Shown: positions 32,391 through 41,113, counted from the stretch's first letter. The stretch is 64,000 nt of DNA from Nonomuraea cypriaca (GCF_015645445.1 NZ_JADOGI010000021.1:1-64000); one strand, 5' to 3'. Notes: generated by a model from the letters alone, not told the origin. Translations and numbers: made by a program.

Positions 32391-32455
32391 TGTCGATCCA
32401 CAAAAGGGAAAGGGGAGCATTCACGCCTTTCCACTCTCAACGTATAGCGCACCGG

Positions 32456-32474
32456 GGGGCTTGCGGCAAGGCCC
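32456..32474 (+). promoter_or_regulatory. Rifamycin-associated element (RAE)
   Basis: The 19-bp imperfect inverted repeat GGGGCTTGCGGCAAGGCCC matches, to my recollection, the RAE found upstream of rifamycin-inactivation genes (rgt, rph, rox, arr, helR) in actinomycetes and needed for rifamycin induction. It lies 59 bp before a truncated glycosyltransferase start and about 250 bp before the HelR-like gene. Confidence 0.8.
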
Positions 32475-32532
32475 GGGTCATGCCGCAGAATCGTCGGCCG
32501 AGGCCAGAAGCTGCGGAAATGGGGGACGCGAA

Positions 32533-32601
32533 GTGCGGGTGTTGTTGTCGACGTATGGGTCTCGCGGGGACGTCGAATCGCTGGCGGGGCTAGCGGTCGC
32601 C
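32533..32601 (+). pseudogene. Truncated glycosyltransferase N-terminus (rifampin glycosyltransferase-like)
   Basis: From GTG 32533 the sequence reads VRVLLSTYGSRGDVESLAGL, the exact start style of GT1 enzymes related to rifampin glycosyltransferase Rgt. Homology is lost after about 23 codons, and the HelR-like gene begins 125 bp further on. A deletion removed the rest of the glycosyltransferase. Direct placement behind the RAE supports the Rgt identification. Confidence 0.65.
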
Positions 32602-32725
32602 AGCGGACCTGCCCCGGCGCCGACGGCCACGGGTCCACGTCAGGCGGAACGTTGCTCTCCCTGGCCACGAGGCACGCCGGTCCAGACGCCTTGCGTGCAA
32701 GTGACCTCAGATCGGAGCTGAAGAC

Positions 32726-34873
32726 GTGGACCCCCTGACTATGAGCGCGTTCGACCTTCCCGACCACCTTTCCCCCAAGGCCGACCCGAAGCTGATCGCC
32801 GCCGATGAGCGGCACTTCGCGGCCATCGCGGAGAGCCTCGAGCAGTCGATCGCCGACCTGTCCGACCGCCTCGACGCCGAGCGCAGGTCGCCCGGTGGCG
32901 TAGGCAGGCAGGCGTTGGACCGGGACCTGGAGGTCCACCGGCTGACGGCTCGCCTGCGCGCACTGCGTCGCTTCGGCCTGGACCTGTGCCTCGGACACAT
33001 GGTCAGCGCGGACGACCCCGAGCCCGTGTACGTCGGACGACTCGGCCTCACGGACAGCACGGGTCGCCGGCTGCTGCTCGACTGGCGTTCCCCCGCGGCT
33101 GCGCCGTTCTTCGGAGCCACCCACGCCAACCCGATGGGCCTGGCGAGCCGCCGCAGGTATCGCTGGACCCGCGGCCGGATCAGCGACTACTGGGACGAGG
33201 TGTTCACCTCGGACGGGTTTGAAGGGCACGCCGCGCTCGACGACCAGTCCGCCTTCATCGCCAGCCTGGGCGGCAACCGGTCGGCACGGATGCGAGACGT
33301 GCTCGGCACCATCCAGGCCGACCAGGACGCCATCATCCGTGCGGGATCCCGCGGCGCTCTCGTCGTCGACGGCGGTCCGGGTACGGGGAAGACCGTCGTC
33401 GCCCTGCACCGCTCCGCCTACCTCCTCTACTCCGACCCTCGCCTCGGTCACCGCCGGGGCGGCGTGCTGTTCGTCGGCCCGCACCAGCCGTACCTGGCCT
33501 ACGTCGCCGACGTCCTGCCCAGCCTCGGAGAGGAGGGCGTGCAGACCTGTACCCTGCGGGACCTGGTCGCCGAGGGAGCCGCGGCAGCGATCGAGACCGA
33601 CCCGGACGTGGCCCGCCTGAAGTCGTCCGCGAACATGGTGAAGGCGATCGAGCCGGCCGTCAGGTTCTACGAGAACCCGCCCACCAAGGGGATGACGGTC
33701 ACGACCCACTGGTCCGACATCTGGCTGAGCGCCGACGACTGGGCCGAGGCGTTCGAGGCACCAGAACCCGGCACTCCGCACAACGATGCGCGCGACCAGA
33801 TCTGGGAGGAGCTGCTCACGATCCTGGGGGACAAGCACGACGGCGACGCCTCGCCTGACCTGCTTCGCAAGTCGCTGCTGCGGAACAGGGAGCTGCTCAC
33901 GACGTTCAACCGCGCGTGGCCGCTGATCGAAGCGGCCGACCTGGTGGGAGACCTGTGGTCGGTACCCGCCTACCTGCGGATGTGCGCTCCCTGGCTCAGC
34001 CCCGACGAGGTTCGGCGGTTGCGGCGCGGGGACGCCCACGCCTGGACGGTGTCCGACCTTCCGCTTCTGGACGCGGCACGGCAGCGGCTCGGCGACCCGG
34101 AGGCGTCACTACGTGAGCGCCGGCACAAAGCCTCTGTCGCCGCCGAACGCGAGCGCATGGCGCAGGTCGTCGACCACCTGCTCGAGGCCGATGACGACGG
34201 TGAAGGCGCGGTGACGATGCTGCATGGACAGGACATGCGGGACGCCCTGGTCGACGAGACCGCAGCGCCCGGCACCGAACCCGACCTGCTCGCCGGCCCT
34301 TTCGCGCACATCGTCGTGGACGAGGCTCAGGAACTGACCGACGCCGAGTGGCGGATGTTGCTGATCCGGTGCCCGTCCAGGAGTTTCACCATCGTCGGGG
34401 ACCGTGCGCAGGCCAGGCACGGGTTCACGGAGTCGTGGCAGGAACGGCTCGAGCGGATCGGGCTCGACCGGATCAACCTGGCCTCCCTGAGCATCAACTA
34501 CCGGACGCCGGAGGAGATCATGGTGGAGGCCGAGCCGGTCATCCGGGCCGTGCTCCCCGACGCCAACGTGCCGACCTCCATCCGCAGCGGCGGCGTTCCC
34601 GTCGTACACGGATCTGCTTCGGATCTGGGCTCGATCCTCGGCACCTGGCTCGCCGCACATGCCGACGGGATCGCCTGCGTCATCGGCGATCCCACGTTCC
34701 AGGAGACGTCCCGCGTCCGGTCGCTGACCCCGGAGCTGGCGAAGGGGCTGGAGTTCGACCTGGTCGTCCTCGTCGACCCGGAGACGTTCGGCGAGGGCAT
34801 CGAAGGAGCGGTCGACCGTTATGTCGCGATGACCAGGGCGACGCAGCAACTCGTCATCCTCACGAGCTCCTGA
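32726..34873 (+). CDS. helR: HelR-type RNA-polymerase-associated UvrD/HelD-like ATPase (rifamycin resistance)
   Basis: This 715-residue protein begins at GTG 32726 with GGAG 8 bp upstream. An N-terminal coiled coil (FAAIAESLEQSIADLSDRLD) suits insertion into the RNA polymerase secondary channel. Superfamily 1 motifs follow: Walker A DGGPGTGKTVVALHRS near residue 217, Walker B HIVVDEAQELTDAEW, GDRAQARHG, and the C-terminal VDRYVAMTRATQQLVIL. HelR proteins push rifamycins off RNA polymerase. The upstream RAE strongly supports this over general HelD. It appears intact. Confidence 0.88.
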   Translation: MDPLTMSAFDLPDHLSPKADPKLIAADERHFAAIAESLEQSIADLSDRLDAERRSPGGVGRQALDRDLEVHRLTARLRALRRFGLDLCLGHMVSADDPEPVYVGRLGLTDSTGRRLLLDWRSPAAAPFFGATHANPMGLASRRRYRWTRGRISDYWDEVFTSDGFEGHAALDDQSAFIASLGGNRSARMRDVLGTIQADQDAIIRAGSRGALVVDGGPGTGKTVVALHRSAYLLYSDPRLGHRRGGVLFVGPHQPYLAYVADVLPSLGEEGVQTCTLRDLVAEGAAAAIETDPDVARLKSSANMVKAIEPAVRFYENPPTKGMTVTTHWSDIWLSADDWAEAFEAPEPGTPHNDARDQIWEELLTILGDKHDGDASPDLLRKSLLRNRELLTTFNRAWPLIEAADLVGDLWSVPAYLRMCAPWLSPDEVRRLRRGDAHAWTVSDLPLLDAARQRLGDPEASLRERRHKASVAAERERMAQVVDHLLEADDDGEGAVTMLHGQDMRDALVDETAAPGTEPDLLAGPFAHIVVDEAQELTDAEWRMLLIRCPSRSFTIVGDRAQARHGFTESWQERLERIGLDRINLASLSINYRTPEEIMVEAEPVIRAVLPDANVPTSIRSGGVPVVHGSASDLGSILGTWLAAHADGIACVIGDPTFQETSRVRSLTPELAKGLEFDLVVLVDPETFGEGIEGAVDRYVAMTRATQQLVILTSS

Positions 34874-34913
34874 CGTCGCCGGCGCCCGTCCAAGCTCTTG
34901 AGGGAAGGCCGGA

Positions 34914-35280
34914 TCACGTTTGGGTCGCTTGGGCGGGCAGGCGCAGGGTCAACGTCGTGCCCTCGCCCGGGACGCTGGACGCCGAGACGGTGCCACCGTG
35001 CGCCTCGACGAGCTTGCGGACGATGGACAGCCCGAGCCCGCTGCCGCCCGTCCGCCGGTCGCGCGAGGCGTCGGCTCGCCAGAACCGTTCGAAGACCATG
35101 GGCAGGTCCTCCGGGGCGATCCCGACGCCGGTGTCGACGACGTCGATCACCAGTTGCCCGCCCTCCCGCCGGGCGGTGAGGGTCACCGTGCCTCCGGACG
35201 GCGTGTGCCGGATCGCGTTCGACACCAGGTTGCCCACTGCCTGCCGCAGGCGTACCGGATCGGCGAACACCTCAAGCTGA
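34914..35280 (-). pseudogene. Sensor histidine kinase, C-terminal ATPase part only
   Basis: The minus strand encodes the HATPase_c domain: VFADPVRLRQAVGNLVSNAI (N box), VVDTGVGIAPEDLP (G1), ERFWRAD and GGSGLGLSIVRKLVEAHGG (G2). The sensor, HAMP and phospho-accepting HisKA parts are missing; sequence before 35280 belongs to something else. No response regulator lies nearby. Confidence 0.8.
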
Positions 35281-35454
35281 AAGGAGCACGGTTTCGACGT
35301 GAAGATCGTGTCGGCCGCCGGCTCTGACCCGAACGCCATCTCCTGGACCTACAACAGCGTCCCGGCCGAAGGGGTCGACATTTCGGGGATCCAGAACCGG
35401 TGCCGGGTGGAGGGCTTCGGGGGAGGAGAGGCCCTGGAGCCGGCGCCGCAGTAG
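35281..35454 (+). pseudogene. C-terminal fragment of an unrecognised, probably secreted protein
   Basis: The plus strand is open for 57 codons from 35281 to TAG 35452-35454 (EHGFDVKIVSAAGSDPNAIS, then NRCRVEGFGGGEAL) with no start codon. It abuts the kinase fragment on the opposite strand, so both were truncated at one junction. The Gly/Ser/Asn-rich sequence looks extracellular. No family is recognised. Confidence 0.4.
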
Positions 35455-35622
35455 CGCTCAGGCCGGCTCGACCACGCCCGCCCCTGGCCAGCGGGGGCGG
35501 GCGTGGCCGGTTCAAAGCCATGTGGGGCTCCGGAGCTGATGGTTACTGTTCGTAAGTTGCCTCATGATGCTTGAGAGGCTTACAAAAGGCACATGCGTGT
35601 GCGTTACGCACAAGGGGCTGTC

Positions 35623-36000
35623 ATGTCGCAGTACGAGCACACCTGCATGATCCGCGGAGACGGCGGCCGGACGATCCGCACGATCCTCGACCGGATCTGC
35701 GACAAGTGGACCCTGCTGGTCGTGGCGACCCTTGATCAGCAGCGGCTGCGCTTCACCGATCTGCATCGGCAGATCCCCGGGATCTCCCAGCGGATGCTGA
35801 CGCTGACGCTCCGGAACCTGGAGCGCGACGGCCTGGTCTCCCGTACGGCGTACGCGGAGGTTCCGCCGAGAGTCGAATACGAGCTGACCCCCACCGGGCG
35901 GAGTCTCATTCCGCCCGCGCTGGCCCTTGCCGGCTGGGCCATCGAGCACATCGCGGACATCGAGGCCAGCAGAACCGCCTACGAGACCCGTACCGGATGA
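35623..36000 (+). CDS. HxlR-family regulator
   Basis: ATG 35623 (MSQYEHTCMIRGDGGRTIRT) gives 125 residues. Family signatures are DRICDKWTLLVVATL, LRFTDLHRQIPGISQRMLTL, LRNLERDGLVSRTAYAEVPP and RVEYELTPTGRSL. HxlR proteins control nearby oxidoreductase or detoxification genes, often divergent. Here the divergent side holds only gene fragments, so its target may have been lost. Confidence 0.88.
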   Translation: MSQYEHTCMIRGDGGRTIRTILDRICDKWTLLVVATLDQQRLRFTDLHRQIPGISQRMLTLTLRNLERDGLVSRTAYAEVPPRVEYELTPTGRSLIPPALALAGWAIEHIADIEASRTAYETRTG

Positions 36001-36017
36001 GCCTCTGAGTCCTCACG

Positions 36018-36434
36018 TCAGGACGCTGAGAGGCCGGTCAGGCGGCACAGCGCGGTGAATCCGTCGTCCGTGCCCGGCCAGTGACGGCGAACCGCCTCCA
36101 GGCCGGCCCGGCGAACGACGGATCGCAGTACGGCGGTGATGATGATGGCGTCGTCCGCGTATCCGAGGATCGGGATGAAGTCCGGCACCAGGTCGATGGG
36201 CATGGCGAGGTAGGCCAGCAGCAACGCGAGCCGGACGCGTACCCCGCGCGGCAGGTCGGAATCGGCCGCGAGGCGGCGTACCAGGCGCAGCACGTCAGGC
36301 AGTAGTCGCAGCGCCTCGCGCAACAAGCCGCCGCGAGGCCGGGCGATCGCCAGCGTCGCGATGAGCGCCAGCCAGGCGACCATCAGCGCGGACGCGATCC
36401 CGATCAGCAGGTCCCAGCCCCAGGATCCGGTCAT
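36018..36434 (-). CDS. DUF1232 membrane protein
   Basis: ATG 36434 (MTGSWGWDLLIGIASALMVA) gives 138 residues. An N-terminal membrane helix is followed by the DUF1232 block: ALLLAYLAMPIDLVPDFIPI, LGYADDAIIITAVLRSVVRR. The family is widespread and functionally undefined. It is coupled to the ChrB-like gene by a 4-bp overlap. Confidence 0.85.
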   Translation of the reverse strand: MTGSWGWDLLIGIASALMVAWLALIATLAIARPRGGLLREALRLLPDVLRLVRRLAADSDLPRGVRVRLALLLAYLAMPIDLVPDFIPILGYADDAIIITAVLRSVVRRAGLEAVRRHWPGTDDGFTALCRLTGLSAS

Positions 36435-37006
36435 GGCCGCTCGCTCCCAGCCGCGCCGCCGGGGTATTCGGCCGCCAGCGCGTCCTGCTCGAAGGCGGCC
36501 AGGTCGGCGGCGGCCTCCTCGATGGCGGCCCGCGCCGTCGCCCCGGCCGGGGCCGCGAAGTAGTCGCGTGCGGCGATTTTGGCCATCCAGGCGCGGAAGC
36601 GTTCCAGGTCCGCTTCTGACTCCTCGACCTCGGCGTAGGTGGCGCGGCCGCGTTCGCGTTCGTGCGTCAGTTCCTGGCGGAAGGCCGGCAGCCGCTCCAG
36701 CACCTCGTTGTACTCGGCGTCGCGGGCGGCGTCGAACTCGCCGATGATCTGCCGCTCCTCGGCCTGGTCGGTGAGGGTCAGGCGCAGCATGCGGCCGGTC
36801 CCGCCCTGCTGGTGTACGCGGTCCAGCAGGCGGCGCACCTGCTGGACGGTGTACTGGCGCTCGGGCAGCAGGCACACCGACTGCTGCAGATACAACGCGC
36901 CCAGCGAGCGCAGCTTGCGCCAGACCTGAACGCGAAGGGTCGGCGCGGCGCCGGCGGTGGACACGCTGATCAACAACCAGCCGGATCCATCCGTATTGTC
37001 CGTCAC
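36431..37006 (-). CDS. ChrB-like protein (chromate resistance, N-terminal domain type)
   Basis: The 191-residue protein begins GSGWLLISVSTAGAAPTLRV, then QVWRKLRSLGALYLQQSVCL and LLPERQYTVQQV. This matches the N-terminal domain of ChrB, a chromate-responsive regulator. The rest is a helical region with EFDAARDAEYNEVLERLPAF. Full ChrB has an additional C-terminal domain, which is absent here. No chrA chromate transporter lies next to it; the adjacent SulP transporter on the same strand could in principle carry sulfate or chromate-like anions. Confidence 0.75.
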   Translation of the reverse strand: MTDNTDGSGWLLISVSTAGAAPTLRVQVWRKLRSLGALYLQQSVCLLPERQYTVQQVRRLLDRVHQQGGTGRMLRLTLTDQAEERQIIGEFDAARDAEYNEVLERLPAFRQELTHERERGRATYAEVEESEADLERFRAWMAKIAARDYFAAPAGATARAAIEEAAADLAAFEQDALAAEYPGGAAGSERP

Positions 37007-37188
37007 ATAGCCATGTTACGGATGTAACACGCAGGAGGCAACTTGAAGGCGTCGAACGAGCCGAAGTGCTCGTCGATCGCCGCTCCCAGTTCGCCGTCGG
37101 GGCGATCGGGCCTGATCGCCGTCGGCGCGTGTGCCGCAGCACCGTGGCCACGGCGTACGCGTGCGCCGCTCGGCCGTCGGCGCCCTGT

Positions 37189-38736
37189 TCAGTGGCTGCC
37201 GGACAGCTCGCCGGACAGGGTGGCGTGCATGCGGGCGCTGGCCTGGTTGAGTCCGGTGATCTGTACGGTCTTGCCGCGGGCCGCGTACTTGGCCTCGACG
37301 GCGTCCAGGGCGGCGACCGACGAGGCGTCCCAGATATGGGCGTCGGTCAGGTCGATGACCACGTCGTCGGGGTCGGTGGCGTAGTCGAACTGGGTGACGA
37401 GGTCGTTGCTGGAGGCGAAGAACAGCTCGCCGGTGACGGCATAGACGACCTGGCGGCCGTCGGGGTCGAGGCAGGCGGTGACGTTGGCCAGGTGGGCGAC
37501 CCTCCGGGCGAAGATGACCAGGCCGGTCAGCGAGCCGACGACGACGCCGATGGCCAGGTTGTGGGTGGCGACCACGACGGCGACGGTGACGACCATGACG
37601 GTGATCTCGCCGGCGGGCAGGCGCTTGAGCGTGGCCGGGGCGATGGAGTGCCAGTCGAAGGTGCCGAAGGAGACCAGGATCATGACGGCGACCAGCGCGG
37701 CCATCGGGATCTGGGAGACCCAGGGGCCGAAGACGATGCACAGGACCATCAGCAGCACGCCGGCGGTGAAGGTGGACAGCCGGGTGCGGGCGCCGTTCTT
37801 CACGTTGATCATCGTCTGACCGATCATGGCGCAGCCGCCCATGCCGCCGAACAGGCCGGTGACGATGTTGGCGATGCCCTGGCCGATGGACTCGCGGGTC
37901 TTGGACGAACGGGTGTCGGTCAGGTCGTCCACCAGCTTGGCCGTCATCAGCGACTCCATCAGCCCGACCAGGGCGAACCCGAGCGCGTACGGGGCGATGA
38001 GGGTCAGCATGTCCAGCGTGAGGGGCACGTCGGGCAGACCGGGCACGGGCAGCGAGGAGGGCAGCGTGCCGCGGTCGCCGACGGTCGGCACGGCCAGGTG
38101 AGCGCCGACGGTGAGCGCGGTCAGTGCGGCGATGGAGATCAGCGGCGCCGGGATCACCTTGGTCAGGCGGGGCAGGAACACCATCAGGGCCAGCGCGCCG
38201 ACGACCAAGGGGTAGACGATCCAGGGCACGCCGATGAGCTCGGGCACCTGCGCCATGAAGATCAGAATAGCCAGGGCGTTGACGAATCCCACCATGACGC
38301 TGCGCGGCACGAACCGCATCAGCTTGGCCACGCCGAGGGCGCCGAGCGCGACCTGGATGAGGCCGCCGAGGATGACGGTGGCGATCAGGTACCCCATGCC
38401 GTGCTCGCGTGCCAGCGGCGCCACGACGAGCGCGATGGCGCCGGTGGCGGCGGAGATCATGGCGGGGCGGCCGCCGGCGATGGAGATGACCACGGCCATG
38501 GTGAAGGAGGCGAACAGGCCGACGCTGGGGTCGACGCCCGCGATGATGGAGAACGAGATCGCCTCGGGGATCAACGCGAGCGCCACGACCAGCCCGGACA
38601 GAATCTCGGTGCGGGCCACTGCGGGCTTCAGCCAGGCGGGGCGGCCGGGTCGCAGCCGTGCGGTCAGGCGTTGGGGCCGGTGGGCGGGCATGGGGGCGGA
38701 GCTGGGCAACACGACATCCTTAGAACGGGTGGACAA
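37189..38736 (-). CDS. SulP-family anion transporter with STAS domain
   Basis: The 515-residue protein has 10-14 membrane helices. Its SulP block starts LSGLVVALALIPEAISFSII, with ATGAIALVVAPLAREHGMGY and MIGQTMINVKNGARTRLSTF further along. A C-terminal STAS domain (VIDLTDAHIWDASSVAALDA) follows. SulP proteins carry sulfate, bicarbonate or other anions. A 24-bp MerR-type operator lies 35 bp upstream of the start, and a MerR gene is divergent, so expression is probably induced by that regulator. Confidence 0.9.
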   Translation of the reverse strand: MSTRSKDVVLPSSAPMPAHRPQRLTARLRPGRPAWLKPAVARTEILSGLVVALALIPEAISFSIIAGVDPSVGLFASFTMAVVISIAGGRPAMISAATGAIALVVAPLAREHGMGYLIATVILGGLIQVALGALGVAKLMRFVPRSVMVGFVNALAILIFMAQVPELIGVPWIVYPLVVGALALMVFLPRLTKVIPAPLISIAALTALTVGAHLAVPTVGDRGTLPSSLPVPGLPDVPLTLDMLTLIAPYALGFALVGLMESLMTAKLVDDLTDTRSSKTRESIGQGIANIVTGLFGGMGGCAMIGQTMINVKNGARTRLSTFTAGVLLMVLCIVFGPWVSQIPMAALVAVMILVSFGTFDWHSIAPATLKRLPAGEITVMVVTVAVVVATHNLAIGVVVGSLTGLVIFARRVAHLANVTACLDPDGRQVVYAVTGELFFASSNDLVTQFDYATDPDDVVIDLTDAHIWDASSVAALDAVEAKYAARGKTVQITGLNQASARMHATLSGELSGSH

Positions 38737-38770
38737 GCTCTCCTGCCGGACCCGTCCTGGCCGTCGGCAA

Positions 38771-38794
38771 CTCTACCCTAACGTTAGAGTAGAG
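38771..38794. promoter_or_regulatory. MerR-family operator between sulP and merR
   Basis: CTCTACCCTAACGTTAGAGTAGAG is a 24-bp palindrome with one mismatched pair, centred on AACGTT. It sits between the two divergent starts, 35 bp from sulP and 58 bp from the regulator. MerR proteins bind such dyads within stretched 19-20 bp promoter spacers. Confidence 0.75.
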
Positions 38795-38851
38795 ATTCGG
38801 AGGGGCGGCCACGCTCGCCCTCACCACCTCAGCCACCCGAGCAGTGAGGTC

Positions 38852-39343
38852 ATGCGAAAGATGGACGGATCAGCGCTTTCCGCTGCGGGCGAGGGGGTTC
38901 CGGCCTCCCCGGACGGTGGCGGGGATCACATGCACATCGGGCAGGTGGCCGCGCGAACCGAGCTGTCACTGCGGACCATCCGCCACTACGACGAAGTGGG
39001 TCTGGTACGGCCCTCAGCACGCAGCCAGGGTGGGTTCCGCTTGTACACCGAGGCCGACGTGGCCCGGCTGATGGTGATCCGCCGGATGAAGCCGCTCGGC
39101 TTCACGCTGGAGGAGATGGGCGAACTGCTGGCCATCACCGACCGCCTCGACGACACCGGGACGGCGGCGTCGCTCGGCGCGGCCGAGCGTGAGCACCTGC
39201 TGGCGCGGTTGCGCCGGTTCGAGCAGGCCGCCCACGAGAGGTGCGAGGCGTTGCGCACGCAGTTGGGCCGGGCCGAGGAGTTCGCCGCCGACCTGCGGCA
39301 ACGTGCCGGCCAACTGGTCGCGGACTCCGCCCGCGAGGTTTAG
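38852..39343 (+). CDS. MerR-family regulator, divergent from sulP
   Basis: ATG 38852 gives 163 residues; an internal start at MHIGQVAARTEL is also possible. The HTH and wing are MHIGQVAARTELSLRTIRHY, DEVGLVRPSARSQGGFRLYT, then MKPLGFTLEEMGELLAITDR and a long dimerisation helix. It has few Cys and no metal motif, so it more likely senses a small molecule than a metal ion. It probably acts at the palindrome 38771-38794. Confidence 0.88.
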   Translation: MRKMDGSALSAAGEGVPASPDGGGDHMHIGQVAARTELSLRTIRHYDEVGLVRPSARSQGGFRLYTEADVARLMVIRRMKPLGFTLEEMGELLAITDRLDDTGTAASLGAAEREHLLARLRRFEQAAHERCEALRTQLGRAEEFAADLRQRAGQLVADSAREV

Positions 39344-39375
39344 CAGGGATCGTCCACCCGGGATTGGAGAGACTG

Positions 39376-39627
39376 ATGGACGTTCGTGCCGGTTCAGTCG
39401 CGGTTCTGGACGCGGACAGTGTGGCGTTGTTCGGGACCTGGCGAGTGGGCTCGCCGCAGCGGCAGGAGGCGACGGTACAGGCCATCCAGGCCCATCGTGA
39501 TGCCATGGAACAGCGTCCACCCCAACTGGAGGACGACCCGCAGTGGAGAAGAGCCCACCAGTGGCCGGGCCTGATCTCCACCACCTTCCAGCGCTTCCAG
39601 CCGCGACTGCACCTGCTTGCCGCCTGA
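39376..39627 (+). CDS. Small hypothetical protein downstream of merR
   Basis: This 83-residue frame starts at ATG 39376 with GGAGAG upstream (MDVRAGSVAVLDADSVALFG). The sequence has a short beta start (LFGTWRVGSPQRQEATVQAI) and a helix (HRDAMEQRPPQLEDDPQ), loosely like a dimeric ferredoxin-like monooxygenase fold. It lies 33 bp after merR in the same direction, so it may be co-transcribed. No function is assigned. Confidence 0.5.
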   Translation: MDVRAGSVAVLDADSVALFGTWRVGSPQRQEATVQAIQAHRDAMEQRPPQLEDDPQWRRAHQWPGLISTTFQRFQPRLHLLAA

Positions 39628-39681
39628 CCGGTCAGGCGGCGGCGCTCTTGATGGCGCACTTCGGGCACGGCCCGGAGGGCG

Positions 39682-40452
39682 TCAGCTTGTCGCGCGGTCG
39701 GCGTTGGCGATGATGGCGTCGTGGATGTAGCGGGACAGGCCGGGTGCCATGTCGTCGTAGTTGCGGCCGATGCGCTCGTTGGCCAAGTACGACTTGGCGA
39801 GGGTCCGGTGGGTGTCGTGGTCGCAGTCGTGGAAGCGGCGGTCGAGATGCAGCCGATGTTCCTCTGCCAGGTCCATGACGGCCGGGTCGGTGGCCGGGGT
39901 GCCGGCGTTCATGGCGTCGAGCAGGCGCAGGTGGATGCCGGACTGTTCCCTGCGGATCTCGTCCCAGTCCTCGGCTGAGTAGCGTAGGGCCCGCTGCTGT
40001 TGCTGCCGCCACGATTCGGTCCCGCCCCACTTCTCCTCCGCCTGTGCGGCGTTGTCCTCCAGGCGGGTGCTGCCGAAGACTTCGAGCCGCTCTTTCAGGG
40101 TGAGGGCGATGCCGATCTTGCGTGCGTCGAGTTCCTTGTCGATCACGGCGACCATGGTTTGGTGCCGGGCGATCCGATCGGTGAGCAGCCGCCGCTGCTC
40201 GTGCAGCCGGTCGACGTCGGTACGCGCCGGATCGGCCAGGATGGCCCCGATGGTGTCCAGATCGAAGTCCAGTTCCCGGTAGAACAGGATGCGCTGCAGC
40301 CGGCGCAGGTCATCGCCCGAGTAGAGCCGGTAACCGGCGGCGTTGCGATCGCTCGGCTCCAGCAGACCGATCTCGTCGTAGTGGTGCAGCGTCCGGATCG
40401 ATATCCCGGCCAACTCGGCGACCACACCCACGGTGTGCTCTTGTGCGTTCAT
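39682..40452 (-). CDS. MerR-family regulator with TipAS antibiotic-recognition domain
   Basis: This 256-residue protein has a MerR HTH (VGVVAELAGISIRTLHHYDE, IGLLEPSDRNAAGYRLYSGD), a dimer helix and a C-terminal all-alpha TipAS domain (WDEIRREQSGIHLRLLDAMN, then AKSYLANERIGRNYDDMAPG). TipA-type activators bind thiopeptides and other drugs through TipAS and turn on their own gene. The typical single-Cys thiopeptide-trapping site is not clear here. No obvious target operon is adjacent. Confidence 0.88.
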   Translation of the reverse strand: MNAQEHTVGVVAELAGISIRTLHHYDEIGLLEPSDRNAAGYRLYSGDDLRRLQRILFYRELDFDLDTIGAILADPARTDVDRLHEQRRLLTDRIARHQTMVAVIDKELDARKIGIALTLKERLEVFGSTRLEDNAAQAEEKWGGTESWRQQQQRALRYSAEDWDEIRREQSGIHLRLLDAMNAGTPATDPAVMDLAEEHRLHLDRRFHDCDHDTHRTLAKSYLANERIGRNYDDMAPGLSRYIHDAIIANADRATS

Positions 40453-40529
40453 GTCACCACTGTGTGGCCTGACGCCACGTGGGGGTCAAGCCGTACGCAG
40501 GGTCTGGAGGGCCGCGGTGATTTCCTTTC

Positions 40530-40650
40530 GTCGAATACCGGGCACGATGTCGACCGCATGAAATAGACCAGCACGGCATGAATGCCGTGGTAATCGGACA
40601 AGCGGACGGCGTTGCCGTCGGGGTCTTCCAGCGCTACAGCGAAAGGATTT
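40530..40650 (-). pseudogene. Fragment of a thioredoxin-fold peroxiredoxin-like protein
   Basis: The minus strand reads ALEDPDGNAVRLSDYHGIHA then VLVYFMRSTSCPVF, the N-terminal redox region of an AhpC/TSA-like protein with its catalytic Cys. The frame loses homology right after, and no intact start lies upstream. It is a remnant about 40 codons long. Confidence 0.5.
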
Positions 40651-40712
40651 CACCTTTTCGGGAACCGGAAATCCCGTTGTCGACGGAGTGGGGCTCTTCC
40701 TAGAGTCGCGCC

Positions 40713-41108
40713 ATGACGATCGCATACGTATGGCGGGGCCACTTCGACAACGCGGCGATCAACGCGCTGCACGCGGAGGGCTTCGGCCATGCGCCCATGG
40801 AGGACGACTTGTGGGCTCAGGTCAACCGGCACAGCCTCGGGTGGGTCTGCGCCAAGGAGAACGACGAGCTCGTGGGCTTCGTCAACGTGGCATGGGACGG
40901 CTCCGTACACGCCTTCGTCCTCGACACCATGGTGGCGGAGCGGTTTCGGCGGCGCGGGGTCGGGAGCGAGCTTGTCGCCGTCGCCGTCGGGCAGGCCCGC
41001 GCGGCCGGGTGCGAGTGGCTCCACGTCGACTTCGACGACGACCTGAAGGACTTCTACTTCGGGTCCTGCGGGTTCCGGCCGACACACGCCGGACTCATCG
41101 CCCTGTAG
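40713..41108 (+). CDS. GNAT-family acetyltransferase
   Basis: This 131-residue protein has the GNAT core: WVCAKENDELVGFVNVAWDG, VLDTMVAERFRRRGVGSELV (acetyl-CoA pyrophosphate loop RRRGVGSE) and DDLKDFYFGSCGFRPTHAGL at the end. The ribosome site is weak, but the start is fixed by homology. The substrate is unknown. It stands alone between a peroxiredoxin fragment and a convergent secreted-protein gene. Confidence 0.88.
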   Translation: MTIAYVWRGHFDNAAINALHAEGFGHAPMEDDLWAQVNRHSLGWVCAKENDELVGFVNVAWDGSVHAFVLDTMVAERFRRRGVGSELVAVAVGQARAAGCEWLHVDFDDDLKDFYFGSCGFRPTHAGLIAL

Positions 41109-41113
41109 CGAGA

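Noticed and set aside
32282..34039. 585-codon minus-strand frame opposite the HelR-like gene
   Set aside because: It is antisense to a protein with all SF1 motifs in order; no homology.
37066..38781. 571-codon plus-strand frame opposite the SulP gene
   Set aside because: The translation is a Gly/Asp/Gln/His-rich antisense of a transporter; the minus strand encodes a complete SulP protein.
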